Source: Emiliania huxleyi CCMP1516 | Taxonomy: Eukaryota; Haptophyta; Isochrysidales; Noelaerhabdaceae | Length of the DNA: 64,000 bases | NCBI RefSeq assembly: GCF_000372725.1 | Contig: NW_005197128.1 | Coordinates: 224,576-288,575, forward strand | Direction of reading: 5' to 3' | Shown here: positions 1 through 10,434 of the stretch, in pieces | How positions within the stretch are numbered: position 1 is the stretch's first letter | Layout of the letters: every line of letters begins with the position of its first letter | The notes under the pieces: model-generated | Seen by the model: the letters and a program-made list of their open reading frames with translations, nothing else | What the model was told of the DNA's origin: nothing | Databases searched by the model: none | Made by a program: the position numbers and the translations under genes

Positions 1-299
1 CACTCACTCGGGCTTCTCCACGAGCCGAGCGGCGTGCTCCTCCGCCACGTGCAGCGCGGCGTCGCTCGCGCCCGCCTGCGCATCGCTCGCGTCGCGGCCG
101 TCTCGCTGCTCTTGCTTCCACGCCTCGCTTGCGCTGGAGGGCATCCGCTTGTGGGCGCAAAAGCGCGCGGCTTCGAGCTGCCGGCGCAGCCAGAGGACGA
201 GAGCTGCGCCGTGCGGTGGCTGTGCTTCGCTGCCTTGCTGCGCGAGTCCAACCCCCGCCGGCGAGGGCGGCGGCAGGCCAGTCTAACAGCCCTTCATCG

Positions 300-930
300 A
301 CGGCGAGGGGGCTCTCTTCGTGCGCGGCAGTGAGGCAGGCTCTCCAGGGCTGCTCGGCCACGGCGAGGGCGTGACGCAACTGAACACGCCGACGCGCCTC
401 CCGCTGACGCTGGGTGAGCGCACCGTGAGCGTGTCGGCTGGAGGTCTGACGACCGACAACCACAGCCTCGCCCTCACCGCCGACGGCGCTGTCTGGAGCT
501 GGGGCAAAGGTTTGGGGGCAAGCTGGGCCACGGCGACTATCAGGACCAGAGGCAGCCCAAGAAGATCGAGGCGTTGGCTTGCCAGAGCGTCATCGCTGCG
601 TCGGCTGGATACGAGTACAACCTCGCCATCACCGCCGATGGCGCCCTCCGGAGCTGGGGCAGTGGAGACTTTGGCAAGCTGGGCCACGGCAACGAGAGCT
701 CCGAGCAGTGCCAGCTGCTGCCGAAGAAGATCGAGGCCTTCGCTGCCCGTCGGCTGGGTCCCACCACAGCATCGCCCTCCCTCACCGGACACCGCCGACG
801 GCGCCGTTTGGAGCTGGTGCAATGGAGGCTTTGGCCGGTTGGGCCACGGCGACCTACAGGACCGGTGGGTGGGAGCGCCAGCTGCTGCCGAAGAAGGTCG
901 AGGCCTTTGCTGTGGACGGCATCCATTGCC
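300..930 (+). pseudogene. RCC1-repeat protein fragment, frameshifted
   Basis: Reads as seven-bladed propeller repeats of the RCC1/HERC type. Each blade has a short hydrophobic strand, then ADGAVWSWG-like and GKLGHG-like motifs (LALTADGAVWSWG near 465-505, YNLAITADGALRSWGSGD near 615-670, DTADGAVWSWCNGGFG near 787-840). The blades lie in different frames: the first in one frame, the second after a shift near 510, the third back in the first frame after about 760. No plausible intron separates them. RCC1 blades usually act as nucleotide-exchange or protein-interaction surfaces. Only about three blades are visible, and the fragment ends against a dispersed repeat at 1024. Either a decayed gene or an indel-rich assembly stretch; the 5' part may lie outside the window. 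Confidence 0.6.
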
Positions 931-1023
931 GCGGTGCTGGCGCAAACCGATTTTTTGGGAATCCGACGCGAGCATCTCTCCTTACAACTGTACTCCTTAC
1001 TTACTTAAACTAACTTCATTCAT

Positions 1024-1185
1024 GGCCCTCCAAATTCGGGTCGGAGCGTAGCGGAGTGGGCCCCGAGTTTGAAAAGGGCGACTGGACGCTTGCGTCCTAG
1101 CCTCCAACAACGCCTCCCTGGCGCAGAGGGGCCCCCGGAGGGATGCTCAACCGCCCCACGCCACGCCGCTTGCGGCGGTCCTATT
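1024..1185 (+). repeat. dispersed repeat R1, copy 1
   Basis: Begins at GGCCCTCCAAATTCGGGTCG and runs to about 1185. The same sequence recurs inverted at 31955-32165, where a block of about 40 bases rich in GAGAGA/TTTT is inserted. The shared part includes a G/C-rich segment around GGGGCCCCCGGAGGG. Nature unknown; no terminal repeats or coding capacity seen. Confidence 0.7.
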
Positions 1186-1251
1186 GCCGCTTGGCACTTC
1201 TCCTTTGGAATCCGCCGAAAGCCTCCTTACACACACAACCGAGACTTAACG

Positions 1252-2425
1252 ATGACGCGCATCGACTTCAAACAGCCGCACGTCATGGCGGAGATCGGGT
1301 GCAACCACATGGGCGAGTTCGAGACGGCGAAGGAGCTGCTCACCCTCGCCAAGGAGGCGGGCGCTTCGGTCGGCAAGTTCCAGAAGCGCTGCCCGAAGGA
1401 GCTGCTCACGCCGGAGCAGTATGCGGCGCCGCACCCCAACCCTCGCAACGCGTATGGCGACACCTACGGCGCGCACAGGGAGTACCTGGAGCTCACGGTC
1501 GACCAGCACCGCGAGCTGAAGAAGGCGCGCGCGCGCTGCTGCCGCCGCCACCGCCGCCGCCGCCGCCGCTTGCAAGGGAGTGGGTGGGAAGGGGGCTCGC
1601 GCGGCGCGCCGCGTGTCGGTGCGGCCGTCTCACCTCCCCTCGCCCATTCGCCGCCCGCAGCACTGCGAGGAGATCGGGCTCGGCTACTCGTGCTCGGTCT
1701 GGGACGTGACGAGCGCCAAGGAGATTGTCTCGCTCAACCCGATCTTGATCAAGGTTGGCTCGCCGTCGAACCAGCACTGGGAGATGCAGAAGGTGCTGCG
1801 GGACGAGTACGGCGGTGACATCCACATCTCGACCGGCATGACCACCAAGGAGGAGGTCGAAAAGATCGTCACCTTTTGGGAGGAGGGAGCGGGCGACGCA
1901 AAGAACAGGCACGTCGTGCTACACCAACACACTCACACACTCACACTCACACCGCCCGCACACGCGCACCGGGCCTTGCACTTCAAATGCCGTGGGGCTC
2001 CTGTCCTCTAGACGTGCAGTCGCGAGGGCTAGCCTGGCCCTTGCCCCACCACCTCGTGTGTGTGGAGAGAATTCGCTTCCCTTCCGTTGCCCTTAGGCTG
2101 GTGCTCTACAACTGCACCTCGGGCTACCCGGTGCCCTTCGAGGACGTGTGCCTGCTCGAGCTGTGAACAGCGTCTCTTCACGCCACTGCCTGTGAACAGG
2201 TGCCCTTCGAGGACGTGTGCCTGCTCGAGCTGCGCGAGCTCTACGACAAGTACCACGCCCGCGTCAAGGCGATCGGCTTCTCCGGCCACCACCTCGGCAT
2301 CGCCGTCGACGTCGCCGCGTATGCGATGGGTGCGCTTCCCTCACAGCTGCTCGTTCTGCATGGGCTCGTCTCTCCAAACACAAAGTCCAGAACCCTCCCC
2401 CCCCCACCCCACCCACCCACCCACC

Positions 2426-2456
<31 letters not shown>

Positions 2457-2844
2457 CATACCCTTGCTCCTCCTGAGCGGCGTCGGCACCGCCCCCGTCC
2501 CACACTAGCTGCCCCTCCCCACACCAGCTGCGCACCACCCCCCGCAACTCGCCCACCAGCTGCTGCCCGCAGCACGGCGCACTAGCCCGCACCGCTCACC
2601 GCTGGCTGCACCACGGTGGCCAGGCGCGCAGTGGAACGAGCGGCACTTTACCAAGGACCGGACCTGGAAAGGGACGGACCACGCCGCGTCGCTCGAGCCG
2701 GCGGGGCTGACGAAGCTCTGCCGGGACCTGCAGGCGACCTGGAAGTGCATGACGCCCAAGGCGAGCGAGATCTTGCCCATCGAGAAGGAGCAGCGCGCGA
2801 AGCTCAAGTGGGGCTGCTACAACGCGGCGGAGGTGAAGAAGTGA
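1252..2844 (+). CDS. NeuB-family sialic acid / KDN synthase
   Basis: Exons 1252-1524, 1661-1908, 2097-2130, 2200-2329, 2624-2844; 301 aa. Family reaction: phosphoenolpyruvate plus an N-acyl-mannosamine or mannose gives a nine-carbon sialic acid or KDN (phosphate). Visible NeuB signatures: VMAEIGCNHMGEFETAKEL at the start, EIGLGYSCSVWDV, ISTGMTTKEEVEK, LVLYNCTSGYP, SGHHLGIAVDVAAYAMGA, and ERHFTKDRTWKGTDHAAS near the C-terminus. The C-terminal SAF (antifreeze-like) domain of bacterial NeuB is absent, which fits the length. Donors are GC, GC, GT and GT; every phase closes. Intron 3 (69 bp) carries a 33-base copy of the next exon. The neighbouring kinase gene is convergent. Substrate (ManNAc-type or mannose-type) cannot be read from sequence. 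Confidence 0.9.
1909..2096 (+). repeat. intron 2 of NeuB gene, intron family A
   Basis: GC-AG intron. Its 3' two-thirds (about 1960-2075, containing GCGCACCGGGCCTTGCACTT) is homologous to the intron at 25108-25325 of the CRAL-TRIO gene on the other strand; both lie in sense orientation within their genes and both start with a CA-rich tract. A shorter piece recurs at 25935-25965. Suggests a mobile or copied intron sequence. Confidence 0.8.
2131..2199 (+). repeat. 69-bp intron with 33-bp exon duplication (TGTGAACAG family)
   Basis: Bases 2131-2163 are an exact copy of 2200-2232, the start of the next exon. Between them sits a short insert from GTGAACAGCGTCTCTTCAC to TGTGAACAG. Removing 2131-2199 as a GT-AG intron leaves one copy of VPFEDVCLLEL in frame; removing only the GTGAACAG core shifts the frame. 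The core recurs in introns at 56452-56530 and 63707-63746. Confidence 0.8.
2398..2458 (+). repeat. C/CA microsatellite in NeuB intron 4
   Basis: C-rich run followed by CCCA and (CA)n repeats inside the last intron of the NeuB-like gene (2330-2623). Its translations (HTHTHT and VCVCVC) are repeat artefacts. Confidence 0.85.
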
Positions 2845-3354
2845 GCGCGCCGGCTGGAGCGCGTGCGGGTGGCGCGGACCGAGCGTGCGCGGGACATTGC
2901 GCGGTACTCGTGTGGGTGGCGTATCCCCCTGTCCCTGTACGTTGTGTGTGGACAGGCGGGTGTGTGTGGGACTGGTGTGCGCAACGCGTCTCTTCCTCTC
3001 TCCTATCGGCTCTAAGCGGCCTACGGCTTTATCGCGACGAGTCGAGATCCCCGTGTCCATGACACGCCTCTCCCAGTAAAACGTAACGATCGTTATTGTT
3101 TTCCCGGCCGCCCCGAAGCCGATTGTGTGATTTTTTCATTTTTACGGGCCCCAGAGGCAGAGCACACGCCGTCGCCGACACGCGACAGCGCTCAGCGGCA
3201 CAGGCCACAAGCGCTCAGCGGTAATCATCACAGAACACTTAAGCAGAAGGGAGGAGAGGCAACACGTACAAGCAGAAGCACCGGCTTCCGCGCCGTTCTC
3301 AACCGGGCGGCGCGGAGGGCGAGCGGTCCAACCTCCGGGACCGGAGGAGGCCGC
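2845..3354. other. intergenic, convergent 3' ends
   Basis: About 510 bases between the NeuB stop and the kinase stop. It should hold the 3' untranslated regions of both genes. No gene or clear repeat seen. Confidence 0.6.
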
Positions 3355-6149
3355 TCACTGCCAGGAGAAGGAGAAGCCCCGGAAGCGCTCGTCGAGCGCC
3401 TGGCGGGCGCGCCTTGCCTCCTCCTGCACGGCCGCCTGCCTCGCCCGTCGCGCCTCCAGCCCGCCGGCGGCCTCCTCCTCCGAGTCGCTGCCCGACGGGC
3501 CGTCGAGCGCGTCGTCGGCCTCGTCGTCGCTCTCCTCGAGCTCGTTCGGCGGCAGCGGGGGGACGGCGTCGCCGCCAGAGTCGCGCAGCGAGTGCGTCGC
3601 CCCCCCCTCGGGCGGCGCCCACGAGAGAGCGTACCCTCGCCGCCGCACGCGCTCCATGTCGAGCGCGGCGAGGAAGGGCGCGGCCAGCACGGCCGCAGTG
3701 CCTCCCGGCCCCCGCCCGAGCCGCTCGGCGGGGTCGCGGGTCAGGAGCGCACCTGCGGCGGCCGCGAGGGGCGGCGGGCTCGGAGGCGGAGCGGGAGAGA
3801 GGCGGCGCGGGCGGCGGCGGCGGCGAGGGCGTGCTGGGTGGAGGGAGGGAGGGGGGGGGAGGGAGCGCGGGTGGAAGGGGTGGCAGGAGGCGGTGGCGGT
3901 GATCCAGCCCGAGGGGTGGCGGGGCGGCATGGCAGGCGGGCGCGCGCGCCGACGAGAGAGGCCGCGTCGGCGGGCACCCCCTCGAGGAGGGGCGGGAGGG
4001 GCGCCGCGTGGAGGATCTTGCGCTGGGTGGCGGGGAACGAGGGGCTGTCGAAGGGGGTGTTGCCGGCGAGCATCTGGTGCAGCAGCACGCCGAGCGCCCA
4101 CCAGTCCGCCCCCTTGCCGTGCGGCTCGGAGCGGATCACCTCGCGCATGTCAGCGTTTGCCTCATGCGGGTGGGTGTCGGCCTCTTCGGTTTGGCCGTTT
4201 GCCGTCGTGTGTGTCCCGGCGTGGAGTGTCCTGTCCCGTCGCCCATGGCCATGCGTGCCGCGCGGCGTGCCCCCACCCCGATGGTCTACTTTCACCTCGG
4301 GAGAGATGTACGCCGCGGTGCCGACGAAGGAGCGGCCGTGCGACGCGAGCTGCGAGGGCGGGGGCGGGCGGAATGTCCGGGCGGCGGGGGGCTGGGCGGT
4401 GGCGGTGGCGGTGGCGGTGGCAGTTGGGGGAGTGGAAGGCGGTCGAGATGGTGGTGGAGGCGAGGGCGGAGTTGGTGAAGGTGGCGGTGGCGACCTTGGC
4501 GAGGCCAAAGTCGGCTAGCACCGCGTGGCCTGTGAGGGCGAGACAATGAGGTGAGGATTGGACCACGCGCCGCGACCGCCGTGTAAGGGTGAGGCGAGGG
4601 GGCGCACGACGCGCGCGGCTCCCGGACAACCTCCCCGACCACACGCGGCGGCTGGTGGATACGCGTGGGCTGGTGGATACGCACCGCGGCCGTCGAGCAG
4701 CACGTTCTCCGGCTTGAGGTCGCGGTAGAGCGCGCCGCGCTCGTCGTGTAGCCCGCCGAGGCCGAGGGCGACTTCGGCGGCGTACAGCCGCGCGTCGGCG
4801 AGCGGGAGCGTGCCGCGCCGCAGCAGCAGCGCCTGCAGGCGGGAGAAGGGCACGAGCAAAGGTCAGGGAGCGGGGAGCAGCGGGAGGAGAGGTGCGGCCG
4901 TCGGCGCTGGAGATTGCCCGGTTGTGGTCTGGCCTCTCTTTCTCCTGCGCCTGCAAATCTCCCCCGGGCAGGTAGTCGAGAAGCAGGTGCAGGTGCGCTT
5001 CCGAGGAGAAGGAGGCATGGAGGTTGACGATGAAGGGGTGGCCTCGCGTCCCCTTGAGGACGTCCCGCTCGACGAGCGCAGCCTGCACCTGGTAGGCCGC
5101 GGCACGCAGTCGCTTGTGGGGCTCCACATCTCGCGCCGGGCGGGGCGGGGCGGAGGGGGGGGGGGGGGGGGCTTATTCTCGCCTGGTAGGCCGCGACAAG
5201 CATCCGCTTGTTGAGGCTCTTCATCGCGAAGGTCGCGCCGCCCTTCTTCAGCTGGACGAGAGCCACCGTCGCGAAGGCGCCTCGGCCGAGCACGCGAACC
5301 ACCTGAGGGAGATATGGGGAGATATGGCGAACCACCTGAGGGAGATATGGGGAGATATGGCGAACCACCTGAGGGAGATATGGGGAGATATGGCGAACCA
5401 CCGGAGGGAGATATGGGGAGATATGGCGAACCACCGGAGGGAGATATGGGGAGATATGGCGAACCACCGGAGGGAGATATGGGGAGATATGGCGAACCAC
5501 CGGAGGGAGATATGGGGAGATATGGCGAACCACCGGAGGGAGATATGGGGAGATATGGCGAACCACCGGAGGGAGATATGGGGAGATATGGGGAGATATG
5601 GGGAGATATGAGGGAAGGGCGGAGAGACGTCTCTCCGGCGTGCGGCGAGGGTGTGCCACGGCCGCCCTGCTACTTCACACCCTACGAGGTCGTGCCCCGC
5701 TACTTCTCCTCCGACGAGAGGCAGGAGCCCCGTGGCGTCTCAAGTGCAAAGGCCCACCTCCAAGTCGTCGAAGCCAACCTTGCAGTCCGGGGGTGCGGGA
5801 GAGGCCGCCTCGGCCATCTCCACCGCCGGAGGCATCCCCTCCCCCGGAAGGTTCCGAGACGGTTCCGAGACGGTTCCGGCCTCCTCCTCCTTCGTTGGCT
5901 CCTCCCCCACCGCACTCGCAGCCACCGCCAGGTCGGCCTGCGGAGGCGCTCCCTCGACCGCCTCCGGCGTGGCGGCCTCCGCCAGTGCGGGTGCCTCAGC
6001 GGCTGTCGAGGCCTCCACGTTCGCCTGCGCTGCCGCCGCCGCCTCCGCCTCTCCCGCCGCCGCCGCCGCATCCGCCTCAGCCGCCGCTGCCACCGTCTCC
6101 ACTGTCACCCTCGCCGCCTCCGCCGCCTCCGCCGCCGCCTCCGCCGCCT

Positions 6150-6180
<31 letters not shown>

Positions 6181-6807
6181 CGCCTCCGCCGCCGCCGCCT
6201 CCGCCCCCGCCCCCGCCGCCTCCGCCTCATCCACCCCACCTGCCGGTGCTGGCCCCGCCTCCGCTGCCGCCGGCCCCGCCTCCGCTGCCGCCGGCGCCGC
6301 AGCCTCTACCGCTTCCGGCTCCTCCACTCCTACCGCCGCCTCTGCCGCCGCCTCTGCCGCCGCCACCTCCACCTCTGACCAGGCCAGCTCTGAGCCATCC
6401 CCGCCCACTGCAACCTCGTCTGCAGCCGTGATCATGGCAGCCGCATCCACAGAAGCTGCCCCTGCGTCCTGAGCCGCGTCGGCTCCCTCCGCCTTAGCCG
6501 CCTCTGGAGGATGCTCCGCCACCGCCCGACACTCCTTTGGCAATGCCTCTGCCTCGTGTGCCAAGGCGGCGTCGATGGCGGCGGTGAGAGCCGCGAGCTC
6601 GTCTTCGCTCTGCGCTCGTACCATCATGTCCTTTGGTTGTCCAGACACAACCAGCCATCTCGGACGGCCAGGTACGAGTCGCCATCCTGTGACAGCCATG
6701 ATCTTCTCCCTGTCGCCCTGCGCATAACGCAAGCAGGAGCCTTCCATCGAGAACCGGCGCCGGCGCCACCGCTGTAGAGGCGGCGGGCCGCGCTTCTCCA
6801 GCCACAT
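3355..6807 (-). CDS. PH-domain AGC serine/threonine kinase (Akt/PKB-like)
   Basis: Exons in transcript order: 6807-5758, 5302-5183, 5088-4951, 4832-4685, 4529-4495, 4349-4296, 4139-3950, 3752-3355; about 710 aa. Residues 1 to ~85 look like a PH domain ([25 protein letters not shown]). A long Ala/Glu-rich linker follows. The kinase domain has [19 protein letters not shown] (ATP lysine), [11 protein letters not shown] (catalytic loop, Y for H), ADFGLAK, activation loop [33 protein letters not shown] and [10 protein letters not shown]. The C-tail has the AGC hydrophobic motif FRGFSF. PH plus AGC kinase plus hydrophobic motif is the Akt/PKB layout, implying phosphoinositide-regulated signalling at membranes. 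Donors are GT, GC, GC, GT, GT, GT, GC and all phases close. The 35-bp exon 5 is a micro-exon. Confidence 0.88.
5303..5620 (-). repeat. 33-bp minisatellite carrying repeated 3' splice sites
   Basis: About nine tandem 33-bp units inside kinase intron 1. Each has two GGGGAGATAT-type blocks plus the first bases of the downstream exon (GTGGTTCG on the sense strand). In the three units nearest the exon the sense strand reads CAG before GTGG; in the six distal units it reads CCG. Units are in frame as 11-residue repeats but this is intronic. Confidence 0.85.
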
Positions 6808-6929
6808 GGCTGCACCGAAGACTGTGAGCGAGGCCGGGTGCGATTCGGGCTGTGATTTGCGAGGTGGCCGGGTTGTTTTGAAGGTATGCTTCCCTTCGCC
6901 GCCGTCCCAGCGAGCGAAAGTCGAGCGAA

Positions 6930-7145
6930 GGCGGGCGACAAGAATCGGATGCCAGCCCCAGGGCTAGGGCTCTCTAGCCCGCAACCCGATCCCAATCGTA
7001 CTGGCCAACTGGGTGCGCTTCTTAACTCCCCGGTCCTGGGCGTGCGGCTGATGACTGCACTCCAAGTGCTCCAAGTGCTTCTCTCCCCGGGCCCTGGATG
7101 GATGTGAGGTTGCCATCGCACTCCAAGTGCTCCAAGTGGACTCTG
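6930..7145 (+). repeat. dispersed repeat R2, copy 1
   Basis: Contains GGCCAACTGGGTGCGCTTCT, a CCCCGGTCCTGGGCGTG block and two copies of CACTCCAAGTGCTCCAAGTG. The whole block recurs inverted at about 41915-42100, and the CCAAGTGCTCCAAGTG part alone near 31927. No coding capacity seen. Confidence 0.75.
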
Positions 7146-8120
7146 TCCTCCTGTGTTCTCTAGGTCTAGGCCCCTCTCATATGAGGAGTCAAGCGCGAGA
7201 GGCGCTCAGCTTCGCGGGCTCTCTCCAATACTTATGCGGGGGGAGATGGGGTCCCATGCGCCATGGCCCGCCGCAGGCGCCGATTTTTTGGCGTTTCCTT
7301 TTTTGCGCGATTTTCTACTTGTTTTCATGAGAATTTCGCGTATTGCGACCATGCTATCACGCCTTGCGACAGCCTGTCGGCGCTGCTGACCGCCTCGTAC
7401 GCCACGACCGTCTCGCCGCCGTGCACACACGCGCGCAGCACGGTCGCGCGCGGCTCGGCGGCGAGGCAGTGGAGCGTGGAGTGGCGCGCCGACTTGCCGG
7501 CGGCGTCCCCTCCCCCCCCCCTCTCCCCTCCCTCTCCCTGCCGCCTCCTGCACGGCCCCGTCGCCGCGCGTGCAGGACCCGGCCATGCTTGCTTGCTTGC
7601 AGCACGTCGCGCTGATCGCGCTGAGAGCCCACAGGGCTCAAGCGCGCGACACGTGGTGGTGAAGGGCCTCGGCGCGCTCCTCACGCGGCGGAGCCGGAGT
7701 TGGTCGTCGCCGAGCGGGGTGAGTCGGATCCTCCGGGCGAGCACGAGCTGACGGGCAGGAGGCCCTCCAAACCGCGCGCGCCCTGCCACACGGCCGACAC
7801 CGACACATGAGAGATCAACACCAAGCGTCGCCCTCCTCGCCACCGCGCGACTTCCCCCCGCAAGAGAAGAGAGCACACGGACACGGGGCGGGAGGGGCAC
7901 CGTAGCCTAGGCCGTCGCGTGGTTGTGACCACTGCGGCGGCGCCACGTTCGCTGCCACGCGCCGGCGTGGCGCACTATCGTCGTCGACACATGCGCATGA
8001 TTGGACTTTTTGCAGTGGGTCTACCGGGCCGGGGCCCCGCGCCGGGGCGGCAGAAACGAAGAGGCTAACGTCTCACGTGTCACGTCATACACAGCGTAGT
8101 CGATTGACCCCAGACAAGGT
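7146..8120. other. no supported gene
   Basis: GC-rich DNA with a pyrimidine-rich tract around 7505-7555. A minus-strand reading frame ending at 7325 and a plus-strand reading around 7560-7660 both look partly protein-like, but they conflict and neither shows a recognisable domain. I see nothing I can support. Confidence 0.4.
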
Positions 8121-8124
8121 TATG

Positions 8125-8380
8125 GAGAGCGGCCATAACAGGTGTTATGGCTGTTATGGCTGGCTGCTCGTAACACCCCATAACACCTCATAACACCTCC
8201 ATCGCTGTTATGGCTGTTATGCCCACCCTACCATAACACCTCATAACACCTCATAACACCTCATAACACCTCATAACACCTCATAACACCTCATAACACC
8301 TCATAACACTCATAACACATCCCACTGGTTGTTATGACAGCCAGCATAACAACCTCATAACAGCTGTTATGTGTCCCACG
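8125..8380. repeat. CATAACACCT tandem array with inverted flanks
   Basis: An AT-richer island in GC-rich DNA. Its core is the 10-bp unit CATAACACCT repeated about a dozen times (about 8178-8320). It is flanked by the reverse-complement motif GGCTGTTATGG, so the strands can fold into many hairpins. The same CATAACAC motif surrounds the palindrome at 9089 and occurs near 42120. Confidence 0.85.
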
Positions 8381-9406
8381 GATTTTTCTTTTGGAGCCCC
8401 GCCGCGCGCATCCCGGCGTGACGGTAAAATTCTTCTTTTGGAGCGCCCGCCCCGCGCCGCGTAGCTACTACCAGCCAACCATGGCCTACCGGGACCATGG
8501 CCTACCGGGATCCATCGATCGCGGGACGAGGAAGAGTTTTACCCCTCTCCCTTTTCTCTAAGCTAAAAGTACGTACAACAAACTCCCTCGCACGGGGGAC
8601 TGGCGCGCACGGAGCTTTAACTACTAAAAAGCGGGAGCAGCCAGCTTCCACTTGTTAGAAACCTCGAGACATGTAGTGAAAAAGGAAAGAAAAAGCTGAG
8701 CCCTGGTGTCGAGGTGTCGAGGCCCGGTGTCGAGGGTGTCGATCGAGGCCAGGGCTCATAATTGCGGGAAGGAATACCTTAAGGTACATGTTTAAAACGG
8801 AGGGAAGCTGCAGAGCTGCAGAGAGTACGAGTTAGAAACGGGGGAAGCACTTGCGTGAAGGGGGGGGGGGGGGAGGGGGGTCTTGATTGAGAAATCTGAA
8901 GCCATCGCTCAGCCTCAGTCAGGAGGCAGGTTGATGTAATTGAATTTAACTTGAGGGCAAAAGAGAAAATATTTGGCGATCGATGCCGAACCTCGCGCGC
9001 GGCAGCGCGCGCGAAGCGAAAATTGCAGCGGCGAGCAGTTCGGTGTGGCCTCTCGGGCCATAACACCGTGGATCCGGGACGGCTCTCTCATAGCAGCCCA
9101 TAACATGTTATGGGCTGCTATGCCCCGAGAGCCATAACACCATAACAATAACTGTGTCAGGGGTGCATAGTCGATACTCACAGACAAACTTCACATTCCG
9201 GATCCGGGAGCCGTGAAGACGAACACACTGCCCGTCCTCGCGGCCGGCGAGTTCGCCAAGACCGCTCTGCGCGCCCCCAATGGTGTACTTTAGAAGCAAC
9301 TGCGGATTTGCTGGGCCTCACATCTAGAGGGTGAGCTGGCGCGCTGTCGCGCTGGCGACAATGAACGGGTTTTGCACGCTCGTGCGCCTATTCATTCGGA
9401 ACGCTC
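8381..9406. other. non-coding, low-complexity and dispersed motifs
   Basis: Holds a partial copy of dispersed repeat R4 near 8581-8615, a GTGTCGAGG-type repeat near 8705-8750, a G-run near 8860 and the palindrome listed separately. No protein-like reading frame. Confidence 0.5.
9089..9122. repeat. 34-bp perfect palindrome
   Basis: Perfect inverted repeat with no loop: arm CATAGCAGCCCATAACA followed directly by its reverse complement. Flanked by GGCTCTCT on the left and CCGAGAGCC on the right, which extends the symmetry imperfectly. Could extrude a cruciform. It shares the CATAACA motif with the array at 8125. Confidence 0.95.
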
Positions 9407-10354
9407 TCACGGGAGTGGCAGCCTCTCCGGCGCCGCGATCGCTGAGCGCGCGCGCTTGTCCTTCGCCCGCTCGGCCGCGAGAGCGTCGAACAGCTGTTGG
9501 TGCGTGGCGCGAGGAGGCAGCCCGCCCCCATCGACGGCCGCTTTGAGCCAGCGCGTGCCCGTGCCTTGGTAGAACATCGCCATCTTGCCCGTCTCTTTGT
9601 CCGTCTCGATCCGGAGCGCGTCCTACTTGCGTGTGGAGGCGCGCCTGGCGTGAGGGACGGGCTGCTACCCGTGGCTGCGCGACTCTGCCGTAAGAGAAGA
9701 GATGCCTCGCTCTTCTGAGTCTCAAGCGACGAAGCAATGAGGACGACGTTCTCGGGCAAGGAGGACCCGCTGCCCTGGTCGACGAAGCCGCCGCTGTAGC
9801 ACGCGTCGCAAAACCAGAAGAGCTGGGCAGCTGAGGCCGCGATGCCCTGCATGAGCACGGTGAGGTCGTCGTCGAGGAGGGTGCCATTCGTGGTGCAGAG
9901 CGCCTCGTCCATGATGTCCGGCGCCGACTCTCCCTTGCGCGTGACCTCGTCGCCGTTCGCATCAAAGACCTGCTTGCCATGCCCTACACAGACGAAGAAG
10001 ACTCTACGGCGAGGAAACGAGAGGTTGGGAACGGGAGGGACCGTCGCCTGAGTAAAAGATAACGGCGGTGTCGCCAGGCCTCAGGCTGGCCTTGAAGGCC
10101 GTCAGCGCTGCGAGGAGGGACTCGGTGCTCTGCTGCGCAGGGTCGGTGACGGTGACGATGTTTTCCTCTGAAAAGCCCCAGTGCTCCCTCAGCAGCGTGT
10201 CAAAGACTTTCACATCGTTGCGCGTGCCATTGATTATTGGCCATCCAGCCGGGGCACCGCGGTAATCCATGCCGACCAGGAGCGCGCGGCGGCGCGGCGT
10301 GCGCTGCTGCTCGGGCTCGGCGGTGGTCTTTTGAGATGATGAGCAGCCACCCAT
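9407..10354 (-). CDS. metacaspase (caspase-like cysteine protease, C14)
   Basis: Exons 10354-10048, 9983-9706, 9622-9407; 266 aa. RRRALLVGMDY, the histidine motif YSGHGKQV (split by intron 1) and the catalytic cysteine motif WFCDACYSGGF identify the p20 fold of metacaspases, which cleave after Arg/Lys and act in stress responses and cell death. The tail (TGTRWLKAAVDGGG onward) ends in a basic stretch. The N-terminus MGGCSSSQK has Gly2 and Cys4, fitting N-myristoylation with palmitoylation, so membrane attachment is likely (inference). Both introns (64 and 83 bp) use GC donors; phases close exactly. A proline-rich prodomain is absent. Confidence 0.9.
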
Positions 10355-10434
10355 TCACGACTAGTGGGGTAGCGAGGAAGAGGCGAGCGAAGAGGGCGTG
10401 ATGGGCGGGCGCCTGTTTTGACGCGTGAACTGGC

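Noticed and set aside
5305..5620. CRISPR-like array of regular units
   Set aside because: Units are contiguous without unique spacers, and the host is eukaryotic with the array inside an intron.
5598..6431. Long Pro-rich and Arg-rich plus-strand frames
   Set aside because: Antisense shadows of the Ala/Glu-rich linker of the kinase gene.
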